The notes: generated by a model not told the origin, from the sequence alone. A DNA stretch of 15,482 nt from JBBIJH01 sp037446075 (GCA_037446075.1 JBBIJH010000055.1:1-15482); one strand, 5' to 3'. Shown: positions 1 through 6,754, numbered from the stretch's first letter. Made by a program: numbers and translations.

Positions 1-111
1 ATCTGCCCAGTTCGCAACCCGCAACACCACTCGATCCTGTCCAGGGGCATGGGAGCCAAGGACACCCGTAAGTATGAACACTGAGCTGGCCAGCGGGACC
101 AATGCTCTCAT
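1..111 (-). CDS. Extracellular solute-binding protein of an ABC sugar importer, N-terminal fragment
   Basis: Partial gene: only the first 37 codons are in the window and the rest lies beyond the left edge. The translation starts with a short basic segment (MRAL), a hydrophobic stretch (about residues 4-19) and a small-residue region (about 19-24), which looks like a Sec signal peptide. It then reads DRVVLRVANWAD, a beta-strand opening typical of family 1 (MalE-like) periplasmic sugar-binding proteins. The ATG lies 36 nt after the galK stop on the same strand, with a weak GAGG about 10 nt upstream, so the two genes are probably co-transcribed. The galactokinase neighbour suggests a galactose-containing sugar as ligand, which is inference. 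The family call rests on few residues; any secreted protein with a similar N-terminus cannot be excluded. Confidence 0.55.
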   Translation of the reverse strand, partial: MRALVPLASSVFILTGVLGSHAPGQDRVVLRVANWAD

Positions 112-147
112 GGTGCTGCGCCTCACAGGGAGATCACGCTGCGTTGA

Positions 148-1314
148 TTACCGTCGCCATTCGACCTTCGCTCCATCGTCAATCTCACAAATGTAGAGTT
201 GTGGTTGTCGTCCGGTGATACGTGGGTACATCTCTTCCAGGTTGAACTTAAGCTCTCCGAAGTTCTCCTCCATGACGAAACAAATGGCGCTTCCCCCAAA
301 TCCTGCCCCCGTCATCCGTGCGCCGATAACACCGTCCGTTGAGGCTGCGATGTCAACGACAGCATCCAGTTCCCTGGAACTTACCTCGTAATCTCTTTTC
401 AAACTCAGGTGAGATTGATATATAAGCTTACTAAAGTCATCAAGGTCGTTTTTCTTGAGGTCCTCTACTGCTGCTCGTACCCGCGTGTTCTCAGAGACAA
501 CGTGGCGTGCTCTTTTCCTCAACGTAGGGTCAAGAAGATTTTCGTGCTGAAGGAAGGCCGCTACATCTACATCACGAAGAGATCGAATCCCGGGCAGATA
601 TCTTGCCAGTTCTTCCACTGCCTGTCGGCATTCTTCCTGTCTGCGACCGTATTCCGTGCTTCCAAGCTCTCGCTTTACTCCTGTGTCACAAACAAGCAGC
701 AAGACACCTTCCGGAAACGGGACGAACTCGGAATGGAGCGATCGGCAGTCGAGGAACAGCGCATAACCTTTTTTCCCGAAAACTGCTGCAAACTGATCCA
801 TGGCTCCGCAGCTCACGCCAACAAACTCGTTCTCAGCTTTCTGACAAAGACGCGCAAGCTGTGTCGGATCCATCGGGAATTGAAACAACTCCAGCACGGC
901 CAACGCCGTAGCGACTTCCAAAGCGGCAGAGGAGCTTAGGCCAGCTTTTTCTGGAACGCTGCTTGAGATCAAGAGATTCAAGCCAGTCAACTTGCAGCCG
1001 CGCTCTTGGACCAAGGAAAGCACTCCTTTTGGATAACTCGCCCAGCCTTCGCGCTGGCGTGACCCCAGGGCGTCTAATGTCGTTGTCACTATGGTATTGT
1101 AACTGTTCGAGAAAATCAGAACCTGCTGATCGCTTCGTGTCCCTGCCGCCACATACACTCTTCGGTCGATCGCAGCGGGAAGGACAAGACCTTCATTGTA
1201 ATCTGTGTGTTCGCCAATGAGGTTAATCCGCCCCGGGGCGGATGCAACGACGGTTGGTTCTTCGCCAAAGGTGTGTCGATACGCTTCGATGGCGTTGTCT
1301 AAGAGGTCAGTCAT
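148..1314 (-). CDS. galK: Galactokinase
   Basis: Cytoplasmic GHMP-family kinase that phosphorylates alpha-D-galactose at C1 with ATP, the first committed step of the Leloir pathway. Counting from the ATG at 1314 (388 residues; E. coli GalK has about 382), the galactokinase signature GRINLIGEHTDY is at residues 28-39, with the catalytic Arg at 29. The ATP-binding loop GLSSSAAL is at 125-132, the catalytic Asp is in CGAMDQF (D173), and the third GHMP motif GARMTGAGFGG is at 331-341, so all diagnostic motifs are intact. A TTG nine codons upstream (1341) would also fit the frame. I prefer the ATG because it gives the usual N-terminal spacing and because a promoter-like -10 lies between the two candidates. 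It heads a minus-strand unit with the sugar-binding protein downstream. There is no Shine-Dalgarno before either start. Confidence 0.96.
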   Translation of the reverse strand: MTDLLDNAIEAYRHTFGEEPTVVASAPGRINLIGEHTDYNEGLVLPAAIDRRVYVAAGTRSDQQVLIFSNSYNTIVTTTLDALGSRQREGWASYPKGVLSLVQERGCKLTGLNLLISSSVPEKAGLSSSAALEVATALAVLELFQFPMDPTQLARLCQKAENEFVGVSCGAMDQFAAVFGKKGYALFLDCRSLHSEFVPFPEGVLLLVCDTGVKRELGSTEYGRRQEECRQAVEELARYLPGIRSLRDVDVAAFLQHENLLDPTLRKRARHVVSENTRVRAAVEDLKKNDLDDFSKLIYQSHLSLKRDYEVSSRELDAVVDIAASTDGVIGARMTGAGFGGSAICFVMEENFGELKFNLEEMYPRITGRQPQLYICEIDDGAKVEWRR

Positions 1315-1331
1315 CTGTGGAATGCTGTCAG

Positions 1332-1360
1332 AATCTAACAAACCGCGTGGTGAATAGCAA
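1332..1360 (-). promoter_or_regulatory. Candidate sigma70-type promoter for galK
   Basis: Reading the minus strand there is TTGCTA (1360-1355), a 17-nt spacer and TAGATT (1337-1332), each matching four of six consensus positions. The -10 ends 17 nt before the galK ATG, so transcription would begin with a very short leader. That fits the lack of a Shine-Dalgarno. Found by eye only. Confidence 0.35.
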
Positions 1361-1471
1361 CGGCGGGAAGTGCGCGCGCCTGCCTTCTGCTCCTAGAATG
1401 CTGGAGGAAGGCCGCATCACCTGATTCCTGCCGGAATTGGGCAACGCCTGACAATCGTGTTGGATTTCGGT

Positions 1472-1499
1472 TTGTATTTCTGCTGTAATCTTTTATATT
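1472..1499 (+). promoter_or_regulatory. Candidate promoter for lutABC
   Basis: In the AT-rich half of the 213-bp divergent galK/lutA spacer, TTGTAT (1472-1477) and TATATT (1494-1499) are separated by 16 nt and lie 28 nt before the lutA ATG. A small ATTCC/GGAAT dyad at 1424-1437 lies farther upstream and could be regulator-related, but it is too short to assert. I see no clear GntR/LldR-type operator. Confidence 0.35.
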
Positions 1500-1527
1500 T
1501 AGCTCATTATCCATATTCTCAGACGGC

Positions 1528-2250
1528 ATGCGCGTCTCGCTCTTTATTCCTTGCCTCGTTGACCAGTTCTACCCTCAAGTTGGCCTTTCCACCCTCAGGC
1601 TTTTCCGAAAACTTGGCCTGGAGGTGGTGTATCCCTCCGACCAAACGTGCTGTGGTCAACCTGCGTTTAATTCAGGGTATCACGAAGAAGCAAGAAAGCT
1701 CGCTGTGCGATTTCTTCGAATCTTCTCAGACGCTGAATACATCGTGACGCCCTCTGGCTCCTGTGCAAGTATGGTGCGAGTGTTTTATCAGGACCTTTCC
1801 ATCCCGGCAGACCTCCAGCAGTCCCTCGATCGGGTGAAGGAAATAATCTTCGAGCTCGCTGAATTTCTCGTGGACATCTTGAAGGTAACGGATGTCGGTG
1901 CGGCTTTTTCTGCGCGCGTGACATACCATGACTCCTGCCATCTCCTGAGAGAGCTGAAGGTGAAAGATCCGCCGCGGGCTCTGATTCGCAATGTGAAGGG
2001 AATTGATTTCATCGAGATGCCGGAATCCTCGACTTGCTGTGGATTTGGAGGTGCCTTCTCCATCAAGTTTCCCGAGATTTCCACAGCCATGCTGGAAGAG
2101 AAAGTCCGTTCGATTCAACGATCCGGGGCAGAATACGTTGTGGCGAGCGACGCGGGGTGTCTGATGCACATAGCGGGGTTACTTCTGCGTTCCCGAATCC
2201 CCATAAAGACTCTCCACTTGGCAGAGCTTCTCGCCGTCAATTTAAGGTGA
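1528..2250 (+). CDS. lutA: L-lactate oxidation iron-sulfur protein LutA (CCG-domain oxidoreductase subunit)
   Basis: Subunit of the LutABC complex, which oxidises L-lactate to pyruvate in place of flavin lactate dehydrogenases. The 240-residue length matches the LutA/YkgE family. Both cysteine-rich CCG domains are visible. The first has Cys9 in FIPCLVDQ and the pair in QTCCGQPAFNSG (about residues 38-49). The second has YHDSCHLLRE (about 132-141) and SSTCCGFGGAFS (about 167-178). Such domains bind a [4Fe-4S] or non-cubane cluster and pass electrons. It is the first gene of lutA-lutB-lutC, followed after 18 nt by lutB. The ATG has no convincing Shine-Dalgarno. Homologous CCG domains also occur in GlcF and HdrB, but the immediate LUD-domain neighbours settle the identity. 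Confidence 0.93.
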   Translation: MRVSLFIPCLVDQFYPQVGLSTLRLFRKLGLEVVYPSDQTCCGQPAFNSGYHEEARKLAVRFLRIFSDAEYIVTPSGSCASMVRVFYQDLSIPADLQQSLDRVKEIIFELAEFLVDILKVTDVGAAFSARVTYHDSCHLLRELKVKDPPRALIRNVKGIDFIEMPESSTCCGFGGAFSIKFPEISTAMLEEKVRSIQRSGAEYVVASDAGCLMHIAGLLLRSRIPIKTLHLAELLAVNLR

Positions 2251-2268
2251 AGGATCCCTGGAGCATCG

Positions 2269-3663
2269 ATGCGCATCACGTCAAAGGCATTTAAATCAAG
2301 AGCGAGGGAAAAGGTTCTAGATCTTTCTGCCCGTCAACGCTACCGCGGAGCTACTCAGCACTCCGTGGAAGCACGAAATCGCGTCGTCCAGGACGTCTTG
2401 AACTGGGAAGAACTTCGGGAAACTGCCCGTATCCTCAAGGCGCAGTCCATTGAGCAATTGGCCGATCTCCTGCAGCAGTTAGAAGAACATGCCAGTGCGA
2501 ATGGAATCCATGTTCATTGGGCTGAGACTGATCAAGAAGCTTGCAACCATGTGATCGAAATTGCCCGTCGCCAGCACGCCTCCCTGATTGTGAAATCCAA
2601 GTCCATGGTGAGTGAGGAGATTTTTCTCTCTCACGCCCTCGAGAAGGAAGGCATCGAGACGGTCGAGACGGATCTGGGTGAATTCATCGTGCAGCTTGCC
2701 GGCGAATTGCCTTTCCACATTACAACACCTGCGATCCACAAAAGCCGCGAAGACATTGGTAAGCTGTTTGCAAACAAGCTCGGCGTACCATACACCTCCG
2801 AACCTACTGAACTGACAAAGATCGCCCGCGAAGTCCTGCGCGAGAAATTTCTGAAAGCCCAAATTGGCATTTCTGGTGGAAACTTCGCCATTGCAGAAAC
2901 CGGCCAGATCGTCATCGTCGAGAACGAAGGGAACGCCCGCCTGACGATTACGCTCCCGCGCATCCATATTGCCATCCTTGGCATCGAGAAAGTCATCCCT
3001 CGCTTGGAGGATTTATCCACGTTCTTAGCAATCCTCGCCCGAAGCGCAACGGGGCAGAGAATTACCAGCTATGTCTCTTTAATTCGTGGCCCAAAGCAAC
3101 AAGGAGAGATAGACGGGCCCGACGAAGTTCATCTGATTCTTCTTGATAACGGCCGCAGTGACATTCTCGCTGATCGGAAAATGCGAGAGGTTCTTTATTG
3201 TATTCGTTGCGGTGCGTGCCTGAATGTGTGTCCCGTGTATCAGGTGGTTGGTGGACACACATACGGATCGGTGTACCCTGGCCCGATTGGATCCGCGTTT
3301 ACACCGTTGATGGCGAGCCTGGAAGAAGCAAAGGACTTACCTTATGCCTCCTCGTTATGTGGCCGCTGTGCGGAAATTTGTCCGGTGAAGATCGACGTTC
3401 ATCATCTCTTACTCTGGTTACGAAGGAAAGCAGTTGAGGAACGTTTATCGAATCTCTTTGAACGCCTTATCGTCCAACTATGGTGTATGATAATGAAGAA
3501 CCTCCAGCTGTACCGCATCGCTTCGAAGTTCGCCCGGGTTCTTCAAGCTTTCTTGCCAAAGAGAGATTCCGTTCTCCCTGTGCCAATTTGGTCGAAGAGT
3601 CGAGATTTTCCACGATTGGCACCCAAAACATTCAGGGAATTGTGGAGAGAAGTCGAGGATTAA
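2269..3663 (+). CDS. lutB: L-lactate oxidation iron-sulfur protein LutB
   Basis: Second LutABC subunit, 464 residues (the family is usually about 470). The N-terminal two thirds is a LUD domain, including GISGGNFAIAETGQIVIVENEGN around residues 198-220, the most conserved stretch of LutB. The C-terminal part is a double-cluster ferredoxin: Cys311, Cys314, Cys317 and Cys321 in CIRCGACLNVCP, and Cys364, Cys367 and Cys371 in CGRCAEICPV. Between them lies a conserved GGHTYGSVYPGPIG stretch. It is cytoplasmic and probably relays electrons from lactate to the respiratory chain through LutA. A GGAG about 8 nt before the ATG supports the start. The lutC reading frame opens within 4 nt of the stop, so translation is probably coupled. 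No residue expected by the family appears to be missing. Confidence 0.94.
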   Translation: MRITSKAFKSRAREKVLDLSARQRYRGATQHSVEARNRVVQDVLNWEELRETARILKAQSIEQLADLLQQLEEHASANGIHVHWAETDQEACNHVIEIARRQHASLIVKSKSMVSEEIFLSHALEKEGIETVETDLGEFIVQLAGELPFHITTPAIHKSREDIGKLFANKLGVPYTSEPTELTKIAREVLREKFLKAQIGISGGNFAIAETGQIVIVENEGNARLTITLPRIHIAILGIEKVIPRLEDLSTFLAILARSATGQRITSYVSLIRGPKQQGEIDGPDEVHLILLDNGRSDILADRKMREVLYCIRCGACLNVCPVYQVVGGHTYGSVYPGPIGSAFTPLMASLEEAKDLPYASSLCGRCAEICPVKIDVHHLLLWLRRKAVEERLSNLFERLIVQLWCMIMKNLQLYRIASKFARVLQAFLPKRDSVLPVPIWSKSRDFPRLAPKTFRELWREVED

Positions 3664-3666
3664 TCT

Positions 3667-4386
3667 GTGCGAGAATCCCATATGGCCGCTGAAGCACGAG
3701 CGAATATCTTAAATCGAGTTCGGCGCAATCTCGCTGTCGGGGTATTTCGAGCGGGGACAAAACCTGCATCGTTCGAAATGCAGCGGACCGCCGACCGGCC
3801 GAACTTGCAGAAGCCACCGATCGAAGTCTTCGAAGAAGAGTTAACACTCGTAGGCGGAACGTTTCAAAGGGTCTCTTCGCAAGAACAGCTATGTGATGCC
3901 TTACGTAAAGTATGTGACAGAGGGGGGTACCAGAACATCGCTGTGTCGCAAGAACCACTGATTGAGGAATTGCAGGTGGCAGAAAATCTTCAAAGGTTCT
4001 TGACCGGGGCAAGGGTTTCCAAGCTGAATTCCTTAGACCCAATGGACGAACTACGGAGCGCCGATGCAGGGGTTACAGCTTGTGAGTTTCTCATTGCAGA
4101 GACTGGGACGATTGTTCTCCGATCGAGTCCTCTGGTTCCACGCTCTCTTTCCCTTCTTCCACACGCCCATATCGTTATCGCGACAGAAGAGCAGCTATTT
4201 CCCACCCTGGTTTCCTGTGTCCCAAAGCTTCAGCATCGCCTCGTCCAATCGCCTGCCTCGAGCTGTACTACACTGGTAACCGGGCCCAGTCGCACAGCGG
4301 ATATCGAGAAGGTGCTCGTCAGGGGAGTCCACGGACCAAGAGAGCTTCACGTCTTCGTCCTCGTAAAGTCTGAGGAACCTCGCTGA
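3667..4386 (+). CDS. lutC: L-lactate utilization protein LutC (LUD domain)
   Basis: Third subunit of the lactate oxidation complex. It is a single LUD domain of 239 residues, the normal LutC size. The core is visible as ADAGVTACEFLIAETGTIVL (about residues 135-155), then SLLPHAHIVIATEEQLFPTL and the C-terminal SCTTLVTGPSRTADIEKVLVRGVHGPRELHVFVL, all hallmarks of LutC/YkgG. It has no cysteine cluster, as expected. The GTG at 3667 begins 3 nt after the lutB stop and has GAGG about 9 nt upstream. An ATG at 3682 (residue 6) is an equally possible start. No lactate permease or regulator gene follows, and the operon seems to end here before the tRNA cluster. The 161-bp gap to the first tRNA shows no convincing terminator. 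Confidence 0.93.
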   Translation: MRESHMAAEARANILNRVRRNLAVGVFRAGTKPASFEMQRTADRPNLQKPPIEVFEEELTLVGGTFQRVSSQEQLCDALRKVCDRGGYQNIAVSQEPLIEELQVAENLQRFLTGARVSKLNSLDPMDELRSADAGVTACEFLIAETGTIVLRSSPLVPRSLSLLPHAHIVIATEEQLFPTLVSCVPKLQHRLVQSPASSCTTLVTGPSRTADIEKVLVRGVHGPRELHVFVLVKSEEPR

Positions 4387-4474
4387 TCCCTGCTGGGTCC
4401 GTCCCGTGTGTCCAATCTTTTATGCCGTGGGCTTCTTTTGTTTGAGTAGAATTTCGATGAGGCAACGCGTCAAT

Positions 4475-4503
4475 TTGATTTTCGGTCAAAAAAATGATAG
4501 ATT
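4475..4503 (+). promoter_or_regulatory. Candidate promoter of the tRNA cluster
   Basis: TTGATT (4475-4480), a 17-nt spacer and TAGATT (4498-4503) lie 44 nt before the mature 5' end of tRNA-Arg. The -10 hexamer is the same as the one proposed for galK. The rest of the spacer (4387-4547) shows no gene. Confidence 0.4.
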
Positions 4504-4547
4504 GAGGTGCAAATTCGGCAGAAGCTGGAAGAGTCCGAACAGTCTAC

Positions 4548-4621
<74 letters not shown>

Positions 4622-4629
4622 CACGAGAC

Positions 4630-4704
4630 GGTGTCCATAGTTCAGTCGGTCAGAACGCCAGGTTGTGGCCCTGGAGGTCGAGGGTTCGAGTCCCTCTGGA
4701 CACC
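4630..4704 (+). tRNA. tRNA-His (anticodon GUG)
   Basis: The acceptor GTGTCCA pairs with TGGACAC, and the extra 5' G(-1) at 4630 faces C73, the identity element of histidine tRNA. The D stem is GTTC/GAAC, the anticodon stem CCAGG/CCTGG holds the loop TTGTGGC with anticodon GTG, and the T arm is GAGGG-TTCGAGT-CCCTC. CCA is not encoded. It probably shares a transcript with tRNA-Arg. Confidence 0.96.
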
Positions 4705-4722
4705 CAAAAGATTGCAAGAGGG

Positions 4723-4743
4723 TAGATTGTAAATTGAAAATTG
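4723..4743 (+). repeat. Left arm of imperfect inverted repeat bounding the four-helix-bundle cassette
   Basis: AT-rich arm beginning 18 nt after tRNA-His. It pairs with 5128-5150: the inner 13 nt (AAATTGAAAATTG, 4731-4743) match the reverse complement of CAATTTTCATTTT (5128-5140) at 12 of 13 positions. The outer TAGA and TTG blocks pair with the outer end of the right arm, allowing a bulge and a small internal loop. Confidence 0.6.
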
Positions 4744-4755
4744 ACTGGAAAGAAT

Positions 4756-5106
4756 ATGACGCCTGATGAAATGAAAGATCGGACGAAGAGATTTGCAGTA
4801 AGGATCGTTAAGTACGTGGATTCACTACCAAGAGGCAGGTCAATCGATGAGTTGACCCGGCAATTAGTGAAGGCGGGCACTTCTGTGGGAGCAAACTATC
4901 GGGCGGCCTGCATAGCCCGGTCGAAAGCTGAGTTTGTCTCGAAGCTTCAAATTTCTTTTGAAGAAGCAGACGAATGGGTCTATTGGCTGGAGGTCTTAGA
5001 TGATTCAGGGCACTCGAATGGAAAAGAGAACGAAAACCTCAAGAAAGAGGGAAAGGAAATCGCGGCAATCTTAATGGCATCGCTTACGACCTCTCGCTCC
5101 TCCTGA
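4756..5106 (+). CDS. Four helix bundle protein (S23/IVS-encoded protein family)
   Basis: A small cytoplasmic protein of 117 residues, the usual size for this family. Its core is diagnostic: DRTKRFAVRIVKYVDSLPRG (helix 1), LTRQLVKAGTSVGANYRAAC (about residues 34-53), RSKAEFVSKLQISFEEADEW (about 55-74) and a C-terminal helix ending in the frequent SLTTSRS tail. Members are known from ORFs inside 23S rRNA intervening sequences of Leptospira and other bacteria, and are structurally related to the Avd protein of diversity-generating retroelements. Their cellular role is not established. The ATG has GGAAAG just upstream. A TTG at 4741 also opens the frame but lies inside the inverted-repeat arm, so I reject it. 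The gene sits between tRNA-His and tRNA-Glu on their strand and inside a repeat-bounded segment. Confidence 0.9.
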   Translation: MTPDEMKDRTKRFAVRIVKYVDSLPRGRSIDELTRQLVKAGTSVGANYRAACIARSKAEFVSKLQISFEEADEWVYWLEVLDDSGHSNGKENENLKKEGKEIAAILMASLTTSRSS

Positions 5107-5127
5107 GAATCTAATTTTAACAATCTC

Positions 5128-5150
5128 CAATTTTCATTTTCCCAATTCTA
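5128..5150 (+). repeat. Right arm of imperfect inverted repeat bounding the four-helix-bundle cassette
   Basis: Partner of 4723-4743 and ends one base before the mature 5' end of tRNA-Glu. About 19 base pairs can form with one bulge, one mismatch and a small internal loop. A partly similar AT-rich string lies just inside it (about 5112-5126). I see no target-site duplication. Confidence 0.6.
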
Positions 5151-5151
5151 A

Positions 5152-5225
5152 GTCCCCATCGTCTAGTCGGCCTAGGACATCACTCTTTCAAGGTGAAAAC
5201 ACGGGTTCGAATCCCGTTGGGGACA
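5152..5225 (+). tRNA. tRNA-Glu (anticodon UUC)
   Basis: The acceptor GTCCCCA pairs with TGGGGAC. The D arm begins GTCT and closes with GGAC, the usual Glu form with a G-U pair. The anticodon stem TCACT/GGTGA encloses CTTTCAA (anticodon TTC), and the T arm is ACGGG-TTCGAAT-CCCGT. The discriminator is A and CCA is not encoded. It probably belonged directly after tRNA-His before the four-helix-bundle segment intervened. The next gene starts 25 nt downstream. Confidence 0.96.
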
Positions 5226-5250
5226 CAGAAAGTCAACAGGGTCCAGCCGC

Positions 5251-6456
5251 ATGACTTCCAAACAACGATTTCTGGCCGCACTCAATCGCCACGCCCCTGA
5301 CCGGCTCCCTGTCACGACGCACCACGTGATGCCGTACTTTCTGAAGAAATACATGAACGGCATCTCCAACGACGAGTTCTTCGACCACTTTGGACTTGAT
5401 CCCATCCGATGGTTCATTGCTTATAAGCCCGATGGAAGTCAAGGTGAGTACTACGATCCTAACCATCTACCCGGCTATTTAGAAGCTCGTCGGATCGTAT
5501 CCGACAACTGGAGGGTAGAGCGGGAGCCGGTTCCCGATCCGCAGTATGAAACTGTGAGGTACAAGTTTGTAACTCCCAAGAAGACGCTTAACGTTGTTCT
5601 TCAAAGTAACGAGCAGACTTCGTGGGTGGTCGAGCGGCTTGTAAAGGAGAAATCGGATATTGAAATCATCAGCACCTACGCGACCAAACCAAAGTGCGAC
5701 GTGGAGGCTGTGAATCGGGAAGCAGAGGAATATGGGGAGCGCGGGCTCCTACGCGGTTTCGTCGCGGGGTTCGATGTCTATGGCCAGCCCGGCTGCTGGC
5801 AGGATGCGGCTGTGCTCTATGGGATTGAGAACCTAATTTACGCGACATACGACGACCCTGCTTGGGTCCATGAATTCCTAGGGATCCTCTTCGAGAGGAA
5901 GAAGATGTTCATTGAATCCCTCCGGGGCGCAAAATACGACATCGTGGAACTTGGAGGTGGAGATGCCTCTTCGACCGTCATCTCCCCGAAAATCTTTGAT
6001 GAATTTGTATCTCCCTACGATAGCCGGCTCATTGAGCTAGCGCACGCCGTTGGACAGCGAGTCGTCTACCACACCTGTGGCGGGATGATGCCGTTTCTCG
6101 AAAGGCTTGCGGGCATGGGTCCTGATGCGATGGAGACCTTCACTCCTCCAGAGATGGGTGGAGACACAAACCTTCCAGAAGCCAAGCGACGGATCGGAGA
6201 TCGAGTCTGCATGATCGGCGGATTCGATCAGTTCCACTACTTTAAGGACTGTTCTCCAGAAGAGACTCGCAGGGCCGTACGAAAATGTTTCGAAGAAGCT
6301 GGGGCCGGCGGAGGGTACATACTCTCCCCCTCTGATCATTTCTTTGACGCCGACCTGGAGCTGCTTCAAGCATTCGCGGATGAAGCCAGACGATGTGTCT
6401 ATGATGCAAATACGCTCCATGGGGTGGACGCGAGACGAATCGACTTCCAGACCTGA
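5251..6456 (+). CDS. Uroporphyrinogen decarboxylase superfamily protein (methyltransferase-like, not HemE)
   Basis: 401 residues with a URO-D-type TIM barrel. Visible landmarks are the N-terminal SKQRFLAALNRHAPDRLPV, a barrel strand DIVELGGGDASST (about 230-242), VVYHTCGGMMPFL with His274 and Cys276, MIGGFDQ (about 322-328) and GGYILSPSDHFFDAD near residues 353-367. The N-terminal arginine-rich substrate motif of true HemE is absent, so heme synthesis is unlikely. Relatives include corrinoid methyltransferases (MtaA/MtbA/CmuA), where an H-x-C pair and a later Cys hold zinc. Here H-x-C is kept, but the later position reads SPSDHFF with no Cys. The substrate is unknown. No corrinoid-binding protein is adjacent. 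The start has only weak ribosome-binding character. Confidence 0.85.
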   Translation: MTSKQRFLAALNRHAPDRLPVTTHHVMPYFLKKYMNGISNDEFFDHFGLDPIRWFIAYKPDGSQGEYYDPNHLPGYLEARRIVSDNWRVEREPVPDPQYETVRYKFVTPKKTLNVVLQSNEQTSWVVERLVKEKSDIEIISTYATKPKCDVEAVNREAEEYGERGLLRGFVAGFDVYGQPGCWQDAAVLYGIENLIYATYDDPAWVHEFLGILFERKKMFIESLRGAKYDIVELGGGDASSTVISPKIFDEFVSPYDSRLIELAHAVGQRVVYHTCGGMMPFLERLAGMGPDAMETFTPPEMGGDTNLPEAKRRIGDRVCMIGGFDQFHYFKDCSPEETRRAVRKCFEEAGAGGGYILSPSDHFFDADLELLQAFADEARRCVYDANTLHGVDARRIDFQT

Positions 6457-6468
6457 GCATCCTTAACG

Positions 6469-6487
6469 CTCTGATGATCGATCAGAG
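6469..6487 (+). terminator. Hairpin after the URO-D-family gene, possible terminator or 3' stabiliser
   Basis: Perfect 7-bp stem CTCTGAT/ATCAGAG with the 5-nt loop GATCG, starting 12 nt after the stop codon. No T-run follows, so it is not a canonical intrinsic terminator. The hexamer AACGCT occurs on both sides. Confidence 0.3.
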
Positions 6488-6726
6488 GGAACGCTCAGCC
6501 CTGCATGAGTCGAATGTTGAACAGACTGAATTCAGGGAAAATCTTAGCTACCCACCACAGGAACTGATCTCTCCCTTTCCATCCTGACCTCCTGCGCCTC
6601 TCTCCAGATCGACTTAAGTGAGAGAAAAGCTCCAGCACAGAGTTCAGTTGCACCTCCAGTTCCGAAACAACTCTCCTCCATCGAGCGTACAAGTCACTGC
6701 AAGGCTCTTGCCCCCATGCACAAAGT

Positions 6727-6754
6727 TGCTTATCGGCCGATATTTCAGTAAACT
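6727..6754 (+). promoter_or_regulatory. Candidate promoter with internal palindromic operator for the exporter operon
   Basis: TTGCTT (6727-6732) and TAAACT (6749-6754) are 16 nt apart. The perfect 12-bp palindrome TATCGGCCGATA (6731-6742) begins within the -35 hexamer and fills much of the spacer, the usual place for a repressor site. The adaptor ATG is 32 nt downstream. Found by eye; no regulator gene is present in the window. Confidence 0.35.

Noticed and set aside
409..939. 176-codon plus-strand ORF opposite galK
   Set aside because: Antisense to galactokinase, whose motifs are intact along its full length; the translation has no family features.
1335..1529. 64-codon minus-strand ORF across the galK/lutA divergent spacer
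   Set aside because: No motif, no ribosome-binding site, and it would cover both candidate promoters.
1726..2169. 147-codon minus-strand ORF opposite lutA
   Set aside because: Antisense shadow of a conserved CCG-domain gene.
4650..4880. 76-codon minus-strand ORF beginning in the four-helix-bundle gene
   Set aside because: It overlaps tRNA-His and antisense-covers the well-supported four-helix-bundle gene; its RGTRTLDLQGHN end is just translated antisense tRNA sequence, a common mis-annotation.
5172..5417. 81-codon minus-strand ORF starting in the URO-D-family gene
   Set aside because: Its PQRDSNPCFHLERV end is antisense translation of tRNA-Glu, a known artefact.
6465..6495. AACGCT direct repeats flanking the hairpin after the URO-D-family gene, as a target-site duplication
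   Set aside because: Only 6 bp and 19 nt apart around a plain hairpin; too short to support an insertion event.
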